Origin: Myxococcales bacterium
GTDB taxonomy: Bacteria; Myxococcota_A; Polyangia; Palsa-1104; JAEUJZ01
Direction: 5' to 3'
Assembly: GCA_016794505.1 (NCBI GenBank)
Contig: JAEUJZ010000139.1
Location: forward strand, 62,001-126,000
DNA length: 64,000 nt
Under the pieces are notes generated by a model. It made no database searches. It saw nothing but the letters and a program-made list of their open reading frames with translations, and was not told the DNA's origin. Position numbers and translations under genes: made by a program. Positions 25,729 through 34,881 of the stretch are shown in pieces; the stretch's first letter is position 1; the number at the start of each line of letters is the position of its first letter.

Positions 25729-27321
25729 CTAGGGCTCGATGAAGGACTTGAGCTCGCGGGTCTGACTGGCATGACGCAGCTTGCGCAGCGCTTGTACCTC
25801 CAGCTGACGGATCCGTTCGCGCGACAGCCCAAAGCTCTGTCCGATCTCTTCAAGCGTTCGATCCGAGTCTTGTTCAATGCCATACCGCATGCGCAGGATC
25901 TTCCGCTCGCGGGGGTTCAGGTTCTTGAGGATCTGGCGTGTGTGGAAGACGAGCGCGGCTTCAACCAACGAATCTGTTGCAGAGCGAGCCGATGGGTCTT
26001 CCAGCATGTCTCCGAGGCTGCTTCCTTCACGTACCGCGCTGGGTGAGTCCAGCGAAACCGGTTCACGAGCGGCAGCCTTGAGCACTTGGCGCACTTTGAG
26101 AACGGGGACACCGCTGCGCTCTGCCAGCTCATCGGGCGTGGGCTCGCGGCCCAGCGTGCGTGAGAGCTCGTACGAGATGCGGAAGAGCTTGCGAGCCGTC
26201 TCGAACACGTGGACCGGAATGCGAATCGTGCGCGACTGATCAAAGATGCCGCGCGTAATCGCCTGACGAATCCACCACGTCGCATACGTCGAGAACTTGT
26301 ACCCGCGTTGGTACTCGAACTTGTCGACGGCACGCATCAGTCCAAGGTTGCCTTCCTGAATCAAGTCGAGGAACTGCATGCCGTGGTTGGTGTACTTTTT
26401 GGCGATCGAAACGACGAGCCGAAGGTTGGCTTCAAGCAGCTCGTGGCGCGCTTGATTTGCGAGCCTCTCGCCGTCGTCCAGCTCGGCCGCAAGCTCAAGC
26501 AGTGCCGAGGCTGCGAGACCTGCTTCCTGTTCGACGCGGGCTCGGGCTGCAAGGGCTTGCGTTGCCTCGCTGGCCATCGCGGTCAGCTCATCTTCTCGCA
26601 AGCCGAGCTTCCGCAGGAGCGAGCGCTTCCGCGAGTCCGAGCGCGAAAGATCCTGCAGTGCCTGTGGTAGCTCCTGGGCAGGGATCCCTGAGCGCTCTTC
26701 AATGGCTCGCAAGGTTGCGTTCGCATGACTTGCGCGATCGGCCAGCGACTTGACGCGACTGGCGAGCTGCTCGATCTGCTTGGGGTGGATCTTCATCGAA
26801 GAGACCACATCGAACAGTGCTTGTTTGTGTTCGCCTTGCCGCTTTGCTAGGCGTGTGCGCTGCGCCTCGGTCATGGCCTTCTGAGTGGCCGAGGGGCGGC
26901 GCAGCTTCTGCCAGGCGCGATAGTGGTTCTGCGCGGCATCCAGCATCGAGACGACTCGATCCATATAGACGGATTCATCGATCTCTTCGCTCTCTTCGGT
27001 TTCGAAGTCCGAAACGACGTCGCGCAGCCGCACAGAGCCGCTCTGCAGCGCCTCTTTTAGAGCCAGCAAATCGTGGACGGCGGCTGGGCACGAGAGCACT
27101 GCGCACAAGACGCGTCGCTTGCCCTCCGCCATTCGCTTGCCCAGCGCGACTTCGCCTTCACGATTCAGCAACGGAACGGCGCCGAGCTGCCTTAGATACT
27201 GGCGGACAGAATCATTGGAGTCGCTGGGCTCCGTCTCTACTTCGACTTCAGCGACGGGTTCACCTGCCTCGATTTCTTCTTCCACATCGGACGCTACTGC
27301 TGAGGTGCTGTAACGGTTCAT
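25729..27321 (-). CDS. RNA polymerase sigma-70 factor, primary (RpoD-like) type
   Basis: Sigma factor with region 1.2 (VRQYLRQLGAVPLLNREGE), a ~200-residue non-conserved helical insert, region 2 (LLEANLRLVVSIAKKYTNHGMQFLDLIQEG, FEYQRGYKFSTYATWWIRQAITR, split), region 3 and region 4.2 (LEEIGQSFGLSRERIRQLEVQALRKLR). Region 3.0 reads TIRIPVHVFETARKLFR, slightly off the usual IPVHMIE. An acidic N-terminus replaces a long region 1.1. At ~530 aa it is smaller than M. xanthus SigA and could be the housekeeping or a group-2 sigma. The ATG at 27321 is preferred; the frame extends 12 codons upstream. A promoter and structured leader lie at 27458-27555. Confidence 0.88.
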   Translation of the reverse strand: MNRYSTSAVASDVEEEIEAGEPVAEVEVETEPSDSNDSVRQYLRQLGAVPLLNREGEVALGKRMAEGKRRVLCAVLSCPAAVHDLLALKEALQSGSVRLRDVVSDFETEESEEIDESVYMDRVVSMLDAAQNHYRAWQKLRRPSATQKAMTEAQRTRLAKRQGEHKQALFDVVSSMKIHPKQIEQLASRVKSLADRASHANATLRAIEERSGIPAQELPQALQDLSRSDSRKRSLLRKLGLREDELTAMASEATQALAARARVEQEAGLAASALLELAAELDDGERLANQARHELLEANLRLVVSIAKKYTNHGMQFLDLIQEGNLGLMRAVDKFEYQRGYKFSTYATWWIRQAITRGIFDQSRTIRIPVHVFETARKLFRISYELSRTLGREPTPDELAERSGVPVLKVRQVLKAAAREPVSLDSPSAVREGSSLGDMLEDPSARSATDSLVEAALVFHTRQILKNLNPRERKILRMRYGIEQDSDRTLEEIGQSFGLSRERIRQLEVQALRKLRHASQTRELKSFIEP

Positions 27322-27457
27322 GGGATGTGTCCTGTCGTACGAGCAGAGACTGCTCATGGGGCGTCTTCCGCTTCACCGCAATCGGTCAACCAACCGACCC
27401 GGTCAGCGTAGTGGGACTGCTTTGGGATGCTGGGTATTCGCGGGAATCCGTCGCTAT

Positions 27458-27503
27458 TTGCCGAACATCGGCAAGCAAACGGGATGCGAGGAGGCAGCTG
27501 CCT
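27458..27503 (-). repeat. two stem-loops in the sigma-factor leader
   Basis: TTGCCGA-ACA-TCGGCAA (27458-27474; 7-bp stem) and the perfect 12-bp palindrome AGGCAGCTGCCT (27492-27503) lie between the sigma promoter candidate and its start codon, so they would be part of a ~200-nt 5' leader. Whether they act as RNA structures or protein sites is not known. Confidence 0.4.
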
Positions 27504-27527
27504 AGCCCAACATTCCCCTACCAAACA

Positions 27528-27555
27528 AGTCTAATGCCCGGTTCATTCCGGGCAA
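27528..27555 (-). promoter_or_regulatory. candidate sigma-gene promoter with embedded dyad
   Basis: On the minus strand -35-like TTGCCC (27550-27555) and -10-like TAGACT (27528-27533) are 16 bp apart. The dyad TGCCCGG-N6-CCGGGCA (27535-27554) covers most of the promoter and could be an operator. It could also end transcription of the upstream minus-strand gene (27707-28195), but no T-run follows. The rest of the gap (27556-27706) shows nothing. Confidence 0.4.
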
Positions 27556-27706
27556 CCCAAGGGGCGTGTTCTTGTCACGTTCGATGCGCGGTGAGTCTGA
27601 AACGCGTCAATCACCGGTCCGATCTAGCGTTCGAAAACACGACGCTGGCCCTGTACGGGATGCGCATCGGCGCAGGCGGTCCTGGATCGGCTTCGCCAAT
27701 CCCGCT

Positions 27707-28195
27707 TTAGATCGGGTGCTCGCTAGAAATAGCCACGACTGCAAGAGACGCAAGAGGCGGGGGCTGATATGGCACAGGAATCACACGGGCGGGGCGCGGG
27801 AAGCGGAGTCTGTCGGACGTCTCAGCCGCTGAGGTTTCAAGAAGCACGCCGGTCAAACGGCAGCGCTCGGTGAGCCGCTGCGCCAAGAGCAGCTGGCTGG
27901 GTGGCAGGAGCGACAGGCAGAGCGAGAGCCGCCCCAGCATCGGGCTGCCATCGGGAGTATTAGGCGACTGGATGACTCCCTGCGTGACGACGTGTTGGCC
28001 CAGAAAGCGCTCGGTCTCGATCTCCAAATCGACGAGATGGACGGGCGTGGGGGCTCCGATCGCACGCAATAGCAGACGGGCAGGGTCACGCGGCGGTGGG
28101 AATTCTTCCCAGCCCATGATGAGCAAGCGCTGCTGACTGGAAACCGGAAGCACGCGCAGGATGCGTTCGAGAATCGCGGGAGACTCGGTGTTCAT
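27707..28195 (-). CDS. hypothetical protein, 162 aa
   Basis: Unknown. Visible features are a Leu-rich amphipathic start (ILERILRVLPVSSQQRLLIMGWEE), a central beta-strand-like segment (VHLVDLEIETERFLGQHVVTQGVI) and a Pro-rich end (RPARVIPVPYQPPP). No signal peptide, membrane segment or Cys cluster is present. No clear ribosome site precedes the ATG. It lies 33 bp downstream of the UbiB-like gene, on the same strand, and is probably co-transcribed with it. Codon use fits the neighbourhood, which supports a real gene. Confidence 0.55.
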   Translation of the reverse strand: MNTESPAILERILRVLPVSSQQRLLIMGWEEFPPPRDPARLLLRAIGAPTPVHLVDLEIETERFLGQHVVTQGVIQSPNTPDGSPMLGRLSLCLSLLPPSQLLLAQRLTERCRLTGVLLETSAAETSDRLRFPRPARVIPVPYQPPPLASLAVVAISSEHPI

Positions 28196-28228
28196 TCAGA
28201 GAAAGCCATGCAACTCTTCAGTAATTCA

Positions 28229-29515
28229 TCATAGCGCCGTCGGGAAATGCATGTTGATAAAGAACGGCATGGCTTCATTCATTAGATCGAGTGAAGGGTC
28301 GAGCTGCTTGCCAATGCCTTCGGTCACGGCGATGGCGATGTTGACCATCGTGAAGGTGGCGTTCACTCGGACCCGATAGCGTCGCAGGATCTGCATCATC
28401 TCGAACACCACGCGGGCGACTTCGACCTCACCGAGACGCTTGCCGTGATAGCGGTTGACAAAGCCCTGCACGGCGCCGCGGAATCCATCGAGATCTCCGA
28501 CGGTCGGTGACGGAGAATGCTTGACCATGATATCGGCCATGGTCTGGCCATCCCCTTGTGCCCAGGCCGCGAAATAGCGAGCAAAGGCCGTGCGATGGCT
28601 GTCGTCCAGATCGGCCACCAAGCCAAGATCGAGCAGGGCCACTTTCCCGGCGGGCGTGACCAAGATGTTGCCGGGGTGCAGATCGGCATGCACAAACCCG
28701 TCGGAAAAGACCATCTTCAGCATGATGCGGAAGCCGAGCCGACCCAGCCGGCTAGGCTCAAGGCCCGAGCGCTGGAAGTCGAGGATCTTCACGCCCTCGA
28801 TGAATTCCATCACCAGGACCCGTTTGCTGCACAGTGACTCAAAGAGGGCTGGCACGATGACGTCGGGCTCGCTGGCGAAGTTGCTTCGGAAGCGATGGTT
28901 GTTCCTTGCCTCGACGCCGAAGTCGAGCTGCAAGCCGATGGCGCGGCCAAACTGTTCGATGCTCTCGCGCGGGGCCAGCAGCTTGAGCGATGGAAAAAGC
29001 TCAAGGATCGAGGCGTACATGCGCATGACAGACAGGTCAAAACCACAGAGCTCTTCGATATCCGGGCGCCTGACTTTGACCGCCACGAGCTCGCCTGTCT
29101 TGAGCCGTGCGCGGTGGACTTGCGCGACGGAAGCAGAGGCAATCGGGGCCTCTGCAAAGTCGGAGAAAAGTGCGTCCAGTGGCTGCTGGAAGTCTGTCTC
29201 GATCGTCTGCTTTACCAGGGCAAATGGGAACGGGCCCACGTCATCCTGAAGTCGCTGCAGCGCCGTAATGATGTGTGGTGGCAGCAGATCGGGTCGCGTC
29301 GACATGATCTGGCCAACCTTGATGAAGGTCGCGCCCAGGTCGCGAAACAAGGTGAAGACGCAGCCGCCGAAGAATCGCTGGCGCTCAGCGAGCGGCTCCC
29401 CTCGAAGGCGCATGGCGCACCAGCCGAGCGCATAGATGAGCGCGGTGCGTCCCATCAGAAACAGGATCACAAACGCGCGAGCAATCAAGCGCAGCGTGTG
29501 ACGCAAGCGTGACAT
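28229..29515 (-). CDS. ABC1/AarF/UbiB-family atypical kinase
   Basis: Protein-kinase-like ATPase of the UbiB/COQ8 family, needed for ubiquinone synthesis or lipid handling in known members. Diagnostic motifs are KVGQ in FIKVGQIMSTRPDLLPP (KxGQ), the Ala-rich loop ASASVAQVHRA, AVKV, and the catalytic HADLHPGNILV with DLGL as the DFG equivalent. An N-terminal hydrophobic segment (ARAFVILFLMGRTALIYALGWC) anchors it to the membrane. The ATG at 29515 (428 aa) starts directly at the family N-terminus. An upstream frame of 43 codons would run into the next gene's region and looks unrelated. Confidence 0.9.
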   Translation of the reverse strand: MSRLRHTLRLIARAFVILFLMGRTALIYALGWCAMRLRGEPLAERQRFFGGCVFTLFRDLGATFIKVGQIMSTRPDLLPPHIITALQRLQDDVGPFPFALVKQTIETDFQQPLDALFSDFAEAPIASASVAQVHRARLKTGELVAVKVRRPDIEELCGFDLSVMRMYASILELFPSLKLLAPRESIEQFGRAIGLQLDFGVEARNNHRFRSNFASEPDVIVPALFESLCSKRVLVMEFIEGVKILDFQRSGLEPSRLGRLGFRIMLKMVFSDGFVHADLHPGNILVTPAGKVALLDLGLVADLDDSHRTAFARYFAAWAQGDGQTMADIMVKHSPSPTVGDLDGFRGAVQGFVNRYHGKRLGEVEVARVVFEMMQILRRYRVRVNATFTMVNIAIAVTEGIGKQLDPSLDLMNEAMPFFINMHFPTAL

Positions 29516-29589
29516 GGGCGGGATTATAGCGGGGCTGGCTCGCGCCAGAGAGCGCTCTTGCCGAGCGCCTGTGCAGTTCTTGGTGAGCC

Positions 29590-32500
29590 CTATTCGTCCG
29601 ATGAAAACTGCGACCCGTTGTGCTGCAGGCCGTTGCGACGACATAGCTCGACGAGCATTCGTCGATGCTCGGGATCGCGCAGGTGGTTATAGGCATTGGT
29701 GGCTAGCTGTGCTTGGCCCGAACTGCACGCTGCACCGCCGACGAAGCGCCAGGCTTTTACTGCGTCAGGGCCCCCCTTGCTTGTGACCTGCATCGCCAGC
29801 GAGATGGCTTGGTGATGCTGGCCGCGGACAAACGCCTGCTGTGCGGCCTGCAGAGCCGCTTCTGTGGACGGACCTTGTGACTCAGCGGGGGCGGTAGGCC
29901 GCGGGGGCGGGGTCATGGCCACTGGGCGCTGCACGGCCTGTGGACGGTACACCTGCGCAGCGGGCGTTGCCGGCAGCGGGCGCTGCACAGGCTTTGGCTG
30001 CGCAGTAACCGGGCGCGGTGTATTGGCTACGACGAGCGTTGGCTTGGTGGCAGGCGCGGCTGGGCGCACCGCCGCAGCAGGGCCGACAGGCTTGGCCTGC
30101 GCGATCGCCGTCGGCTTTGGCTCAAGTGGCGCGACTGGCTTGGCTGCCGCGGCGGCTGGCTTGGCTGCCGCTGCAACCGCTGCGGTCTGCGCGGGTGTTA
30201 TCGGCGCCGCTGTCTTTTTTGCGATGGGCAGCGGTGTCGTCTTCGCGGCAGGCTGACCGGGAGCGGCCGCCACTTGAATGCCGGCCAGTGACTTGGCAGC
30301 CGCGGACGGTTTCTGGGGCACTGTAGTTGTGGCCAGCGCGGATGCCGCCTGTGCCGTCGTCGGAGTGGGCTTCTGGCCTGGAACCGGCTTGGCCTCGGCC
30401 GTAGCGGGCTCTTGCTTGGTTGTTGTCGTCGGTGGAGGCGTTGGATCAGCGGGAGGCAGCAAGCTCTCGACGCGCAGGGGGCGATTGACGGCCACTTGCT
30501 GCGGTGTCCCGGTGGTGTTGTCTGAGCCGGGATGGTTCGCGACCGGCAGATTGCTGCGCTGGCCACCCCACCAATAGCCCAAGCCTGCACCACCGACGGC
30601 TAGCAGCGCCAAGCCCATCATGGCAAACGGCTGCCAACGACCGGATGCTGGCCGCTGCATCGCGCCTGGATGGGGCGCCACCGCAACCGGTGCAGCCATT
30701 CCTCCCGGTGTGCCGCCCGCATTGCTGACAAAGATCGGCTGGGGAGGCTGGACACGGGGCGGCGAGGCCACGTCGCGGGCCGCCGGATCGGCGCGCTGCG
30801 CCTGCGGATCCGAGAACAAAAGGGGCGGCATGGCAAGCTGCGGAATTGGAGCTTGGCTGTCGGCAGCGCCAGCTGCTGGCTGAGCGGCGCGCGACGCGGG
30901 AGCTTCGGGGATCGGGGGCGGTGGCGCCGCGGGAATCGGGGGGGCCGGAGCCGTTCCGCGTCCACTCAGCGATGTCGAAGAAGGCAGCGCTTGGATGGCG
31001 CCGCTTCGCTCCGAGTATCGCTGACCCTCGGGAGGAATCGAGTTGCGCGGGCTGACTCCCGGCAGCATGGGCGCGTCGAAGTCCAAGGCGCGGCAGAACT
31101 CGGCCGCCGATGCGTAGCGCTCGCTTGGACTGCCCGCCGTCGCACGTCGCAGGACCGCCTTGAGCTGCGGAGTCGCATCGAGCTGATCGATAAAGGTACC
31201 GCGGTCTTGCACGGCACGGCTGGGGAGCTCTTGACCATGGATGGCATAAAGAGCGCACATACCCAGCGAGTACACATCGGCGCGTGGGTCGCCAGTGCTG
31301 CCGGCAAGCTGCTCTTCTGGGGCGGTATAGGTCAGCCGATCGCTGCGTGTCTCTGCGTCGCTGATGGCCTCGGCTGGCCACACCATTCCAAAGTCGGTCA
31401 GACGTGCGTGGCCGGTGCTGTCAAACAGGATATTGGTCGGCTTGATGTTGCGATGCAGAACGCGCCGTTCATGCGCGTACTGCAGTCCCGCGCCCAGGCG
31501 CTGCAAGACGCGCATGATGTGTACGCGAGACAGCTTGCCGCCTTGCACCCACTGACGCAGGTTGCCGCCAGACAGGCACTCCATCACGACGTAGTGGATC
31601 TCGTTCTCTTCGCGCGGCTTATTGAGGATGCCGACGATCGCCGGGTGCGAGAGCGCTGCCATCTGGTGCGCGCTGCGCCAGAACACCTCTAGAACCGCGG
31701 ATTTTTCGGCAGTGGCGCCGTGCAGAAGCTTCAACGCAACCTGCTCGTCCTTGATGCGATCGTAAGCGCTCCACACGACGGCGACCGGCCCGCGGGCAAG
31801 CTCGTTTGTGAGGAAGTAGCGGTTTGCCAGGACCAGTCCAACTCCAACCTGCAGCGCATTGATCGGTGGCTTGTAGTTGGCTGGTTCTTCGACGGCAGAA
31901 CCCGCTGCGCTGCTCAGCGTTGCTGGGGGCGAAGCGGCCGTGGACGGCGCCGCGACCGGCGAGCTTGCGGCAGGTAATGGTGCAGCGGCAGCGACGTGTG
32001 CGGGACTTGGCGCGGCGGGCTGCCCCTTTGGCTTTTCCACGTCGATCGGCGCAGCGGGACTGGGCTTGCCGCTGGCAACGACGTTGACGATGTCCTGACG
32101 AACGTCAAGTCGACTTGACCATTCCCGCAGCCGGCGGTTGATGTCTTTGGGTGTGACCAGCGACAGCAGCAGATCCGTCTTTTCTTGCCGCGACATGCCG
32201 AGCACGAACTTCTCAGCGACATGTGGGAAGAAGCTGGTGCAGAAGGAATCCAGCTCGGCCGAGAGCATGAGCTTGTTTTCCAGCGTCTCTCGGAGTGCGT
32301 CGAGCTTGGGATCCGCTTTCTGATTCGTCGGGCTTACCGCTTCAACGCGAGCCTTTTCAGCGCGGGCGGCAGCCAGCTGATTGGTCATTTCCTTGACCGG
32401 ATCTTCGACCCACGTCGACTCTTCTTCTTGGGTCTGGTCGATCTCTACGACGGCGTCGGATGACTGCCCGGCGTTGCTGGAAGCGGCTGCCGCGGCCGGC

Positions 32501-33903
32501 GCTCGCGAGGTGAGAGTGGGACCCGAGGGCTCTAGAGACAGAGTGGGAACCGCCAGCGCGCCAGCCCCAGGAATGCCCAAGAAGTCCGCCGAGGAATCGG
32601 CCTGCAGATCGATCAACGCGGGCAGGGACTCAACCGATGAAGACAGGCTGACTGGACTTGGGCGAGGGGGCTCAGGCAGCGCCGCCGCCAGCGTCGGGGG
32701 CTCGGGAAGCGCTTCGGCTTCCGTATTGGGCAGCGCGAATGGGTTGACCTCACGCTGCGGAGTAATGCGAGAGGCTTCAGCCAAGCGGGCCAGCAGGGAG
32801 TGCTCGCGGCGGGCTTCACTGGGTGGCTCGATGTGTACCTGCGGCGTTCGCTGCGAGGGCGCGCTTTCGCTCTGCCCTGGGTTCATGCGCGCCATCGCCT
32901 GCTGCAGATCGAGTGGACCCGCAGGGCCGAACACACGCTCATAGATCGGACAGACAAAGGGGTTTTCTGCGTCGCATAGACCGAGCAGACTGAGGTCGCG
33001 CAAGATCCCGCTATCGGGTGACGTTCCGAGGACAAACATCAAAAATGCCGTCAAGCGACTCGGGTCATCCGTCATGGCCTGATAGATGGCCATGAAATGC
33101 GGGACCTTCTCGGCCGTGTGGACCAAGCGGTCGATGGCGCGCTCGGCATCGGCCACCGTGATGGCCGAGCGGGACTGCGCGGCCTCGTTCCACAGCGTGT
33201 GCAGGACGAGCTGGCAGAGGTGTACATTCCCGCCCGTCTGCTGCGCGAGGAAGTGACTGATCTGCGGGTCGATGGGCACCTGCGCGGTTTCCAGATCCCA
33301 GGACAGCTTCTCGACCTGCTTGACGGAAAGCGGAGGCACGCCAATGGCGCCTCCGGCAAAGGGAGTTGCCAAGGCCGCCGGAATCAGGCGCTCGGGATGC
33401 GCAGCGCCCGCGAGGACAACTTGCAGGCGACTGTACTGCGTGTTTTCGACGCGGACGTTGTACAGAAATCGCAGCTTGCCGAAGAGCTGATCGCGGAATG
33501 GCGCCCGCGCCAGCGCATGCACTTCATCGAGGAACAACACCAGCCGCTGGGGGAATGTGCCCAGCCAGGACAGGATCGTTTCCTCGGGCGCATCGGTGCG
33601 GATGACTTGCTTGTCGAGCGCAGTATCCTGCGCGACGGTCTCAAGCAAGCGGCCGATAAACGTCGCATAGTCGTTGAGCGGCAAGCGCGAGACGTCGACT
33701 CGCGTGCAGCAATATTGTCCAGGCGAGAGGCTGTCCATGCAGTGGACGATGAGGCTCGATGTTCCGCTGTGCCGCGGGCCGTACAGAAACAAGTAGCGCT
33801 GGTTGTCTGTCAGCTCGCGGCGGAGCTTGATGTCCGCATCACGCTCGACGTAGGCGCGCCCTTCTTGATTGCCGACGATCCAGTATGGATTTTTGGTCGT
33901 CAC
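29590..33903 (-). CDS. AAA-like ATPase / effector-associated domain / Ser-Thr kinase-like fusion
   Basis: 1437 residues with several modules. Residues 1-~350 form an AAA-like domain of the AAA_35 type (AYVERDADIKLRREL, Walker B FLDEVHA with Asp126-Glu127, ATPFAGGAIGVPPLS), but Walker A reads GPRHSGTS: Lys replaced by Thr48. Residues ~530-598 resemble an effector-associated, death-like domain (ELDSFCTSFFPHVAEKF, RQEKTDLLLSLVTP). Residues ~690-955 are a kinase fold with Lys725 and DFG (837-839), but the catalytic HRD is HRN (Asn819) and the Gly loop is degenerate, so it is probably a pseudokinase. One membrane segment (~1092-1112), a ~220-residue Ala/Pro/Lys linker and a C-terminal module shared with the 11321-13213 kinase follow. 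The GTG start has TAGGAG upstream. It is probably a membrane scaffold or sensor. Confidence 0.88.
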   Translation of the reverse strand: MTTKNPYWIVGNQEGRAYVERDADIKLRRELTDNQRYLFLYGPRHSGTSSLIVHCMDSLSPGQYCCTRVDVSRLPLNDYATFIGRLLETVAQDTALDKQVIRTDAPEETILSWLGTFPQRLVLFLDEVHALARAPFRDQLFGKLRFLYNVRVENTQYSRLQVVLAGAAHPERLIPAALATPFAGGAIGVPPLSVKQVEKLSWDLETAQVPIDPQISHFLAQQTGGNVHLCQLVLHTLWNEAAQSRSAITVADAERAIDRLVHTAEKVPHFMAIYQAMTDDPSRLTAFLMFVLGTSPDSGILRDLSLLGLCDAENPFVCPIYERVFGPAGPLDLQQAMARMNPGQSESAPSQRTPQVHIEPPSEARREHSLLARLAEASRITPQREVNPFALPNTEAEALPEPPTLAAALPEPPRPSPVSLSSSVESLPALIDLQADSSADFLGIPGAGALAVPTLSLEPSGPTLTSRAPAAAAASSNAGQSSDAVVEIDQTQEEESTWVEDPVKEMTNQLAAARAEKARVEAVSPTNQKADPKLDALRETLENKLMLSAELDSFCTSFFPHVAEKFVLGMSRQEKTDLLLSLVTPKDINRRLREWSSRLDVRQDIVNVVASGKPSPAAPIDVEKPKGQPAAPSPAHVAAAAPLPAASSPVAAPSTAASPPATLSSAAGSAVEEPANYKPPINALQVGVGLVLANRYFLTNELARGPVAVVWSAYDRIKDEQVALKLLHGATAEKSAVLEVFWRSAHQMAALSHPAIVGILNKPREENEIHYVVMECLSGGNLRQWVQGGKLSRVHIMRVLQRLGAGLQYAHERRVLHRNIKPTNILFDSTGHARLTDFGMVWPAEAISDAETRSDRLTYTAPEEQLAGSTGDPRADVYSLGMCALYAIHGQELPSRAVQDRGTFIDQLDATPQLKAVLRRATAGSPSERYASAAEFCRALDFDAPMLPGVSPRNSIPPEGQRYSERSGAIQALPSSTSLSGRGTAPAPPIPAAPPPPIPEAPASRAAQPAAGAADSQAPIPQLAMPPLLFSDPQAQRADPAARDVASPPRVQPPQPIFVSNAGGTPGGMAAPVAVAPHPGAMQRPASGRWQPFAMMGLALLAVGGAGLGYWWGGQRSNLPVANHPGSDNTTGTPQQVAVNRPLRVESLLPPADPTPPPTTTTKQEPATAEAKPVPGQKPTPTTAQAASALATTTVPQKPSAAAKSLAGIQVAAAPGQPAAKTTPLPIAKKTAAPITPAQTAAVAAAAKPAAAAAKPVAPLEPKPTAIAQAKPVGPAAAVRPAAPATKPTLVVANTPRPVTAQPKPVQRPLPATPAAQVYRPQAVQRPVAMTPPPRPTAPAESQGPSTEAALQAAQQAFVRGQHHQAISLAMQVTSKGGPDAVKAWRFVGGAACSSGQAQLATNAYNHLRDPEHRRMLVELCRRNGLQHNGSQFSSDE

Positions 33904-33977
33904 AGCACAGCACTCCTAGAAAACAGCACGCCCTTACGCGCGCTTATGGCGCAGAGATCAGAATGCGGCATAAAACT

Positions 33978-34007
33978 AGATTACCTAGGTAGGGAGCGGT
34001 TTTTCAA
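33978..34007 (-). promoter_or_regulatory. candidate promoter of the AAA/kinase fusion
   Basis: On the minus strand -35 TTGAAA (34002-34007) and -10 TAATCT (33978-33983) are 18 bp apart. The 8-bp palindrome ACCTAGGT lies in the spacer next to the -10. The leader to the GTG at 33903 would be ~68 nt, with a TAGGAG ribosome site near its end. Confidence 0.45.
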
Positions 34008-34123
34008 GCCTCGCCTCGTCGGGAGGCAATGACTCTTGGGGGCGCTATCGGACAACGCGTTGTGGGGAGAAGTGGGGGACCTGTGGCGGCTTCATTCCAT
34101 GGGCGGCGTGATAAGGTGACGAC

Positions 34124-34870
34124 GTGACGGACCCCAAAGACACGCGTCGTCCCAACCTGGGCAATCGGGCCGCGCCGCGCCTTGCGGCGGATTGTTCATC
34201 GATGGCGGACTTGGAAGCACTGATTCCAACCTGCGGTGCTTGTTCGCGCTTACGCCGGTACTGTCATGAGGTCGCGGCGAACAAAGTTAAGCGCTACGCC
34301 GACTGGGACTATCACGGCCGACCGGTGCCCGGCTTTGGTGATCCGCAGGCTCGCTTGTTGATCGTTGGCTTGGCGCCCGCGGCGCACGGCGCGAATCGCA
34401 CCGGGCGGCTGTTTACTGGCGACCGCAGCGGGGACTTCTTGTTTGCGGCGCTGCATCGCGCAGGCCTTGCCTCACAGGCTGAGTCGACGGCTTCCGACGA
34501 TGGGCTGCGGCTGCACGGGGTCTATATCAGCGTCGCGGGCCGCTGCGCGCCTCCCGCCAATCGTCCGACGCCGACCGAGCTAGATCGCTGCGTCGCCTTC
34601 TTGCGGCAAGAGCTAGCCCTGCTGCGCGAGCTTCGCGTCGTGGTCGCGCTCGGTGGATTGGCGCATGCCGCGGTTCTGGCAGCGACTGGATCCGCGCGCT
34701 GTGTTTTTGCTCACGGCGGCGAGCATCCGCTGCCCTCGGGTCGGGTGCTCATCGACTGCTATCACGTGTCGCAGCAGAACACGTTTACCGGTCGCCTGAC
34801 TGCCGCGATGCTGGATGCAGTGCTAAAGCGGGCCAGCGAAATCGCCGAGCTGCCGCGCACGCTGCTTTAG
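34124..34870 (+). CDS. family 5 (UDGb) uracil-DNA glycosylase
   Basis: Iron-sulfur uracil-DNA glycosylase of the UDGb class, removing uracil, hypoxanthine and other deaminated bases in base-excision repair. Motif A reads GLAPAAHGANRTGRLFTGDRSGDF (split, residues ~82-105), where the usual catalytic polar residue is Ala as in this family. The C-terminal motif is YHVSQQNTFTGRLT. Cluster Cys candidates are in PTCGACSRLRRYC and AGRCAPP. AAGGTGA precedes the GTG. At 248 aa it is a normal length. It sits divergently from the AAA/kinase fusion and convergently with the ABC ATPase. Confidence 0.93.
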   Translation: MTDPKDTRRPNLGNRAAPRLAADCSSMADLEALIPTCGACSRLRRYCHEVAANKVKRYADWDYHGRPVPGFGDPQARLLIVGLAPAAHGANRTGRLFTGDRSGDFLFAALHRAGLASQAESTASDDGLRLHGVYISVAGRCAPPANRPTPTELDRCVAFLRQELALLRELRVVVALGGLAHAAVLAATGSARCVFAHGGEHPLPSGRVLIDCYHVSQQNTFTGRLTAAMLDAVLKRASEIAELPRTLL

Positions 34871-34881
34871 CTGCGTTTTTT

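Noticed and set aside
26817..27710. 297-codon plus-strand frame
   Set aside because: Runs through the sigma gene in antisense and into its leader; composition is shadow-like.
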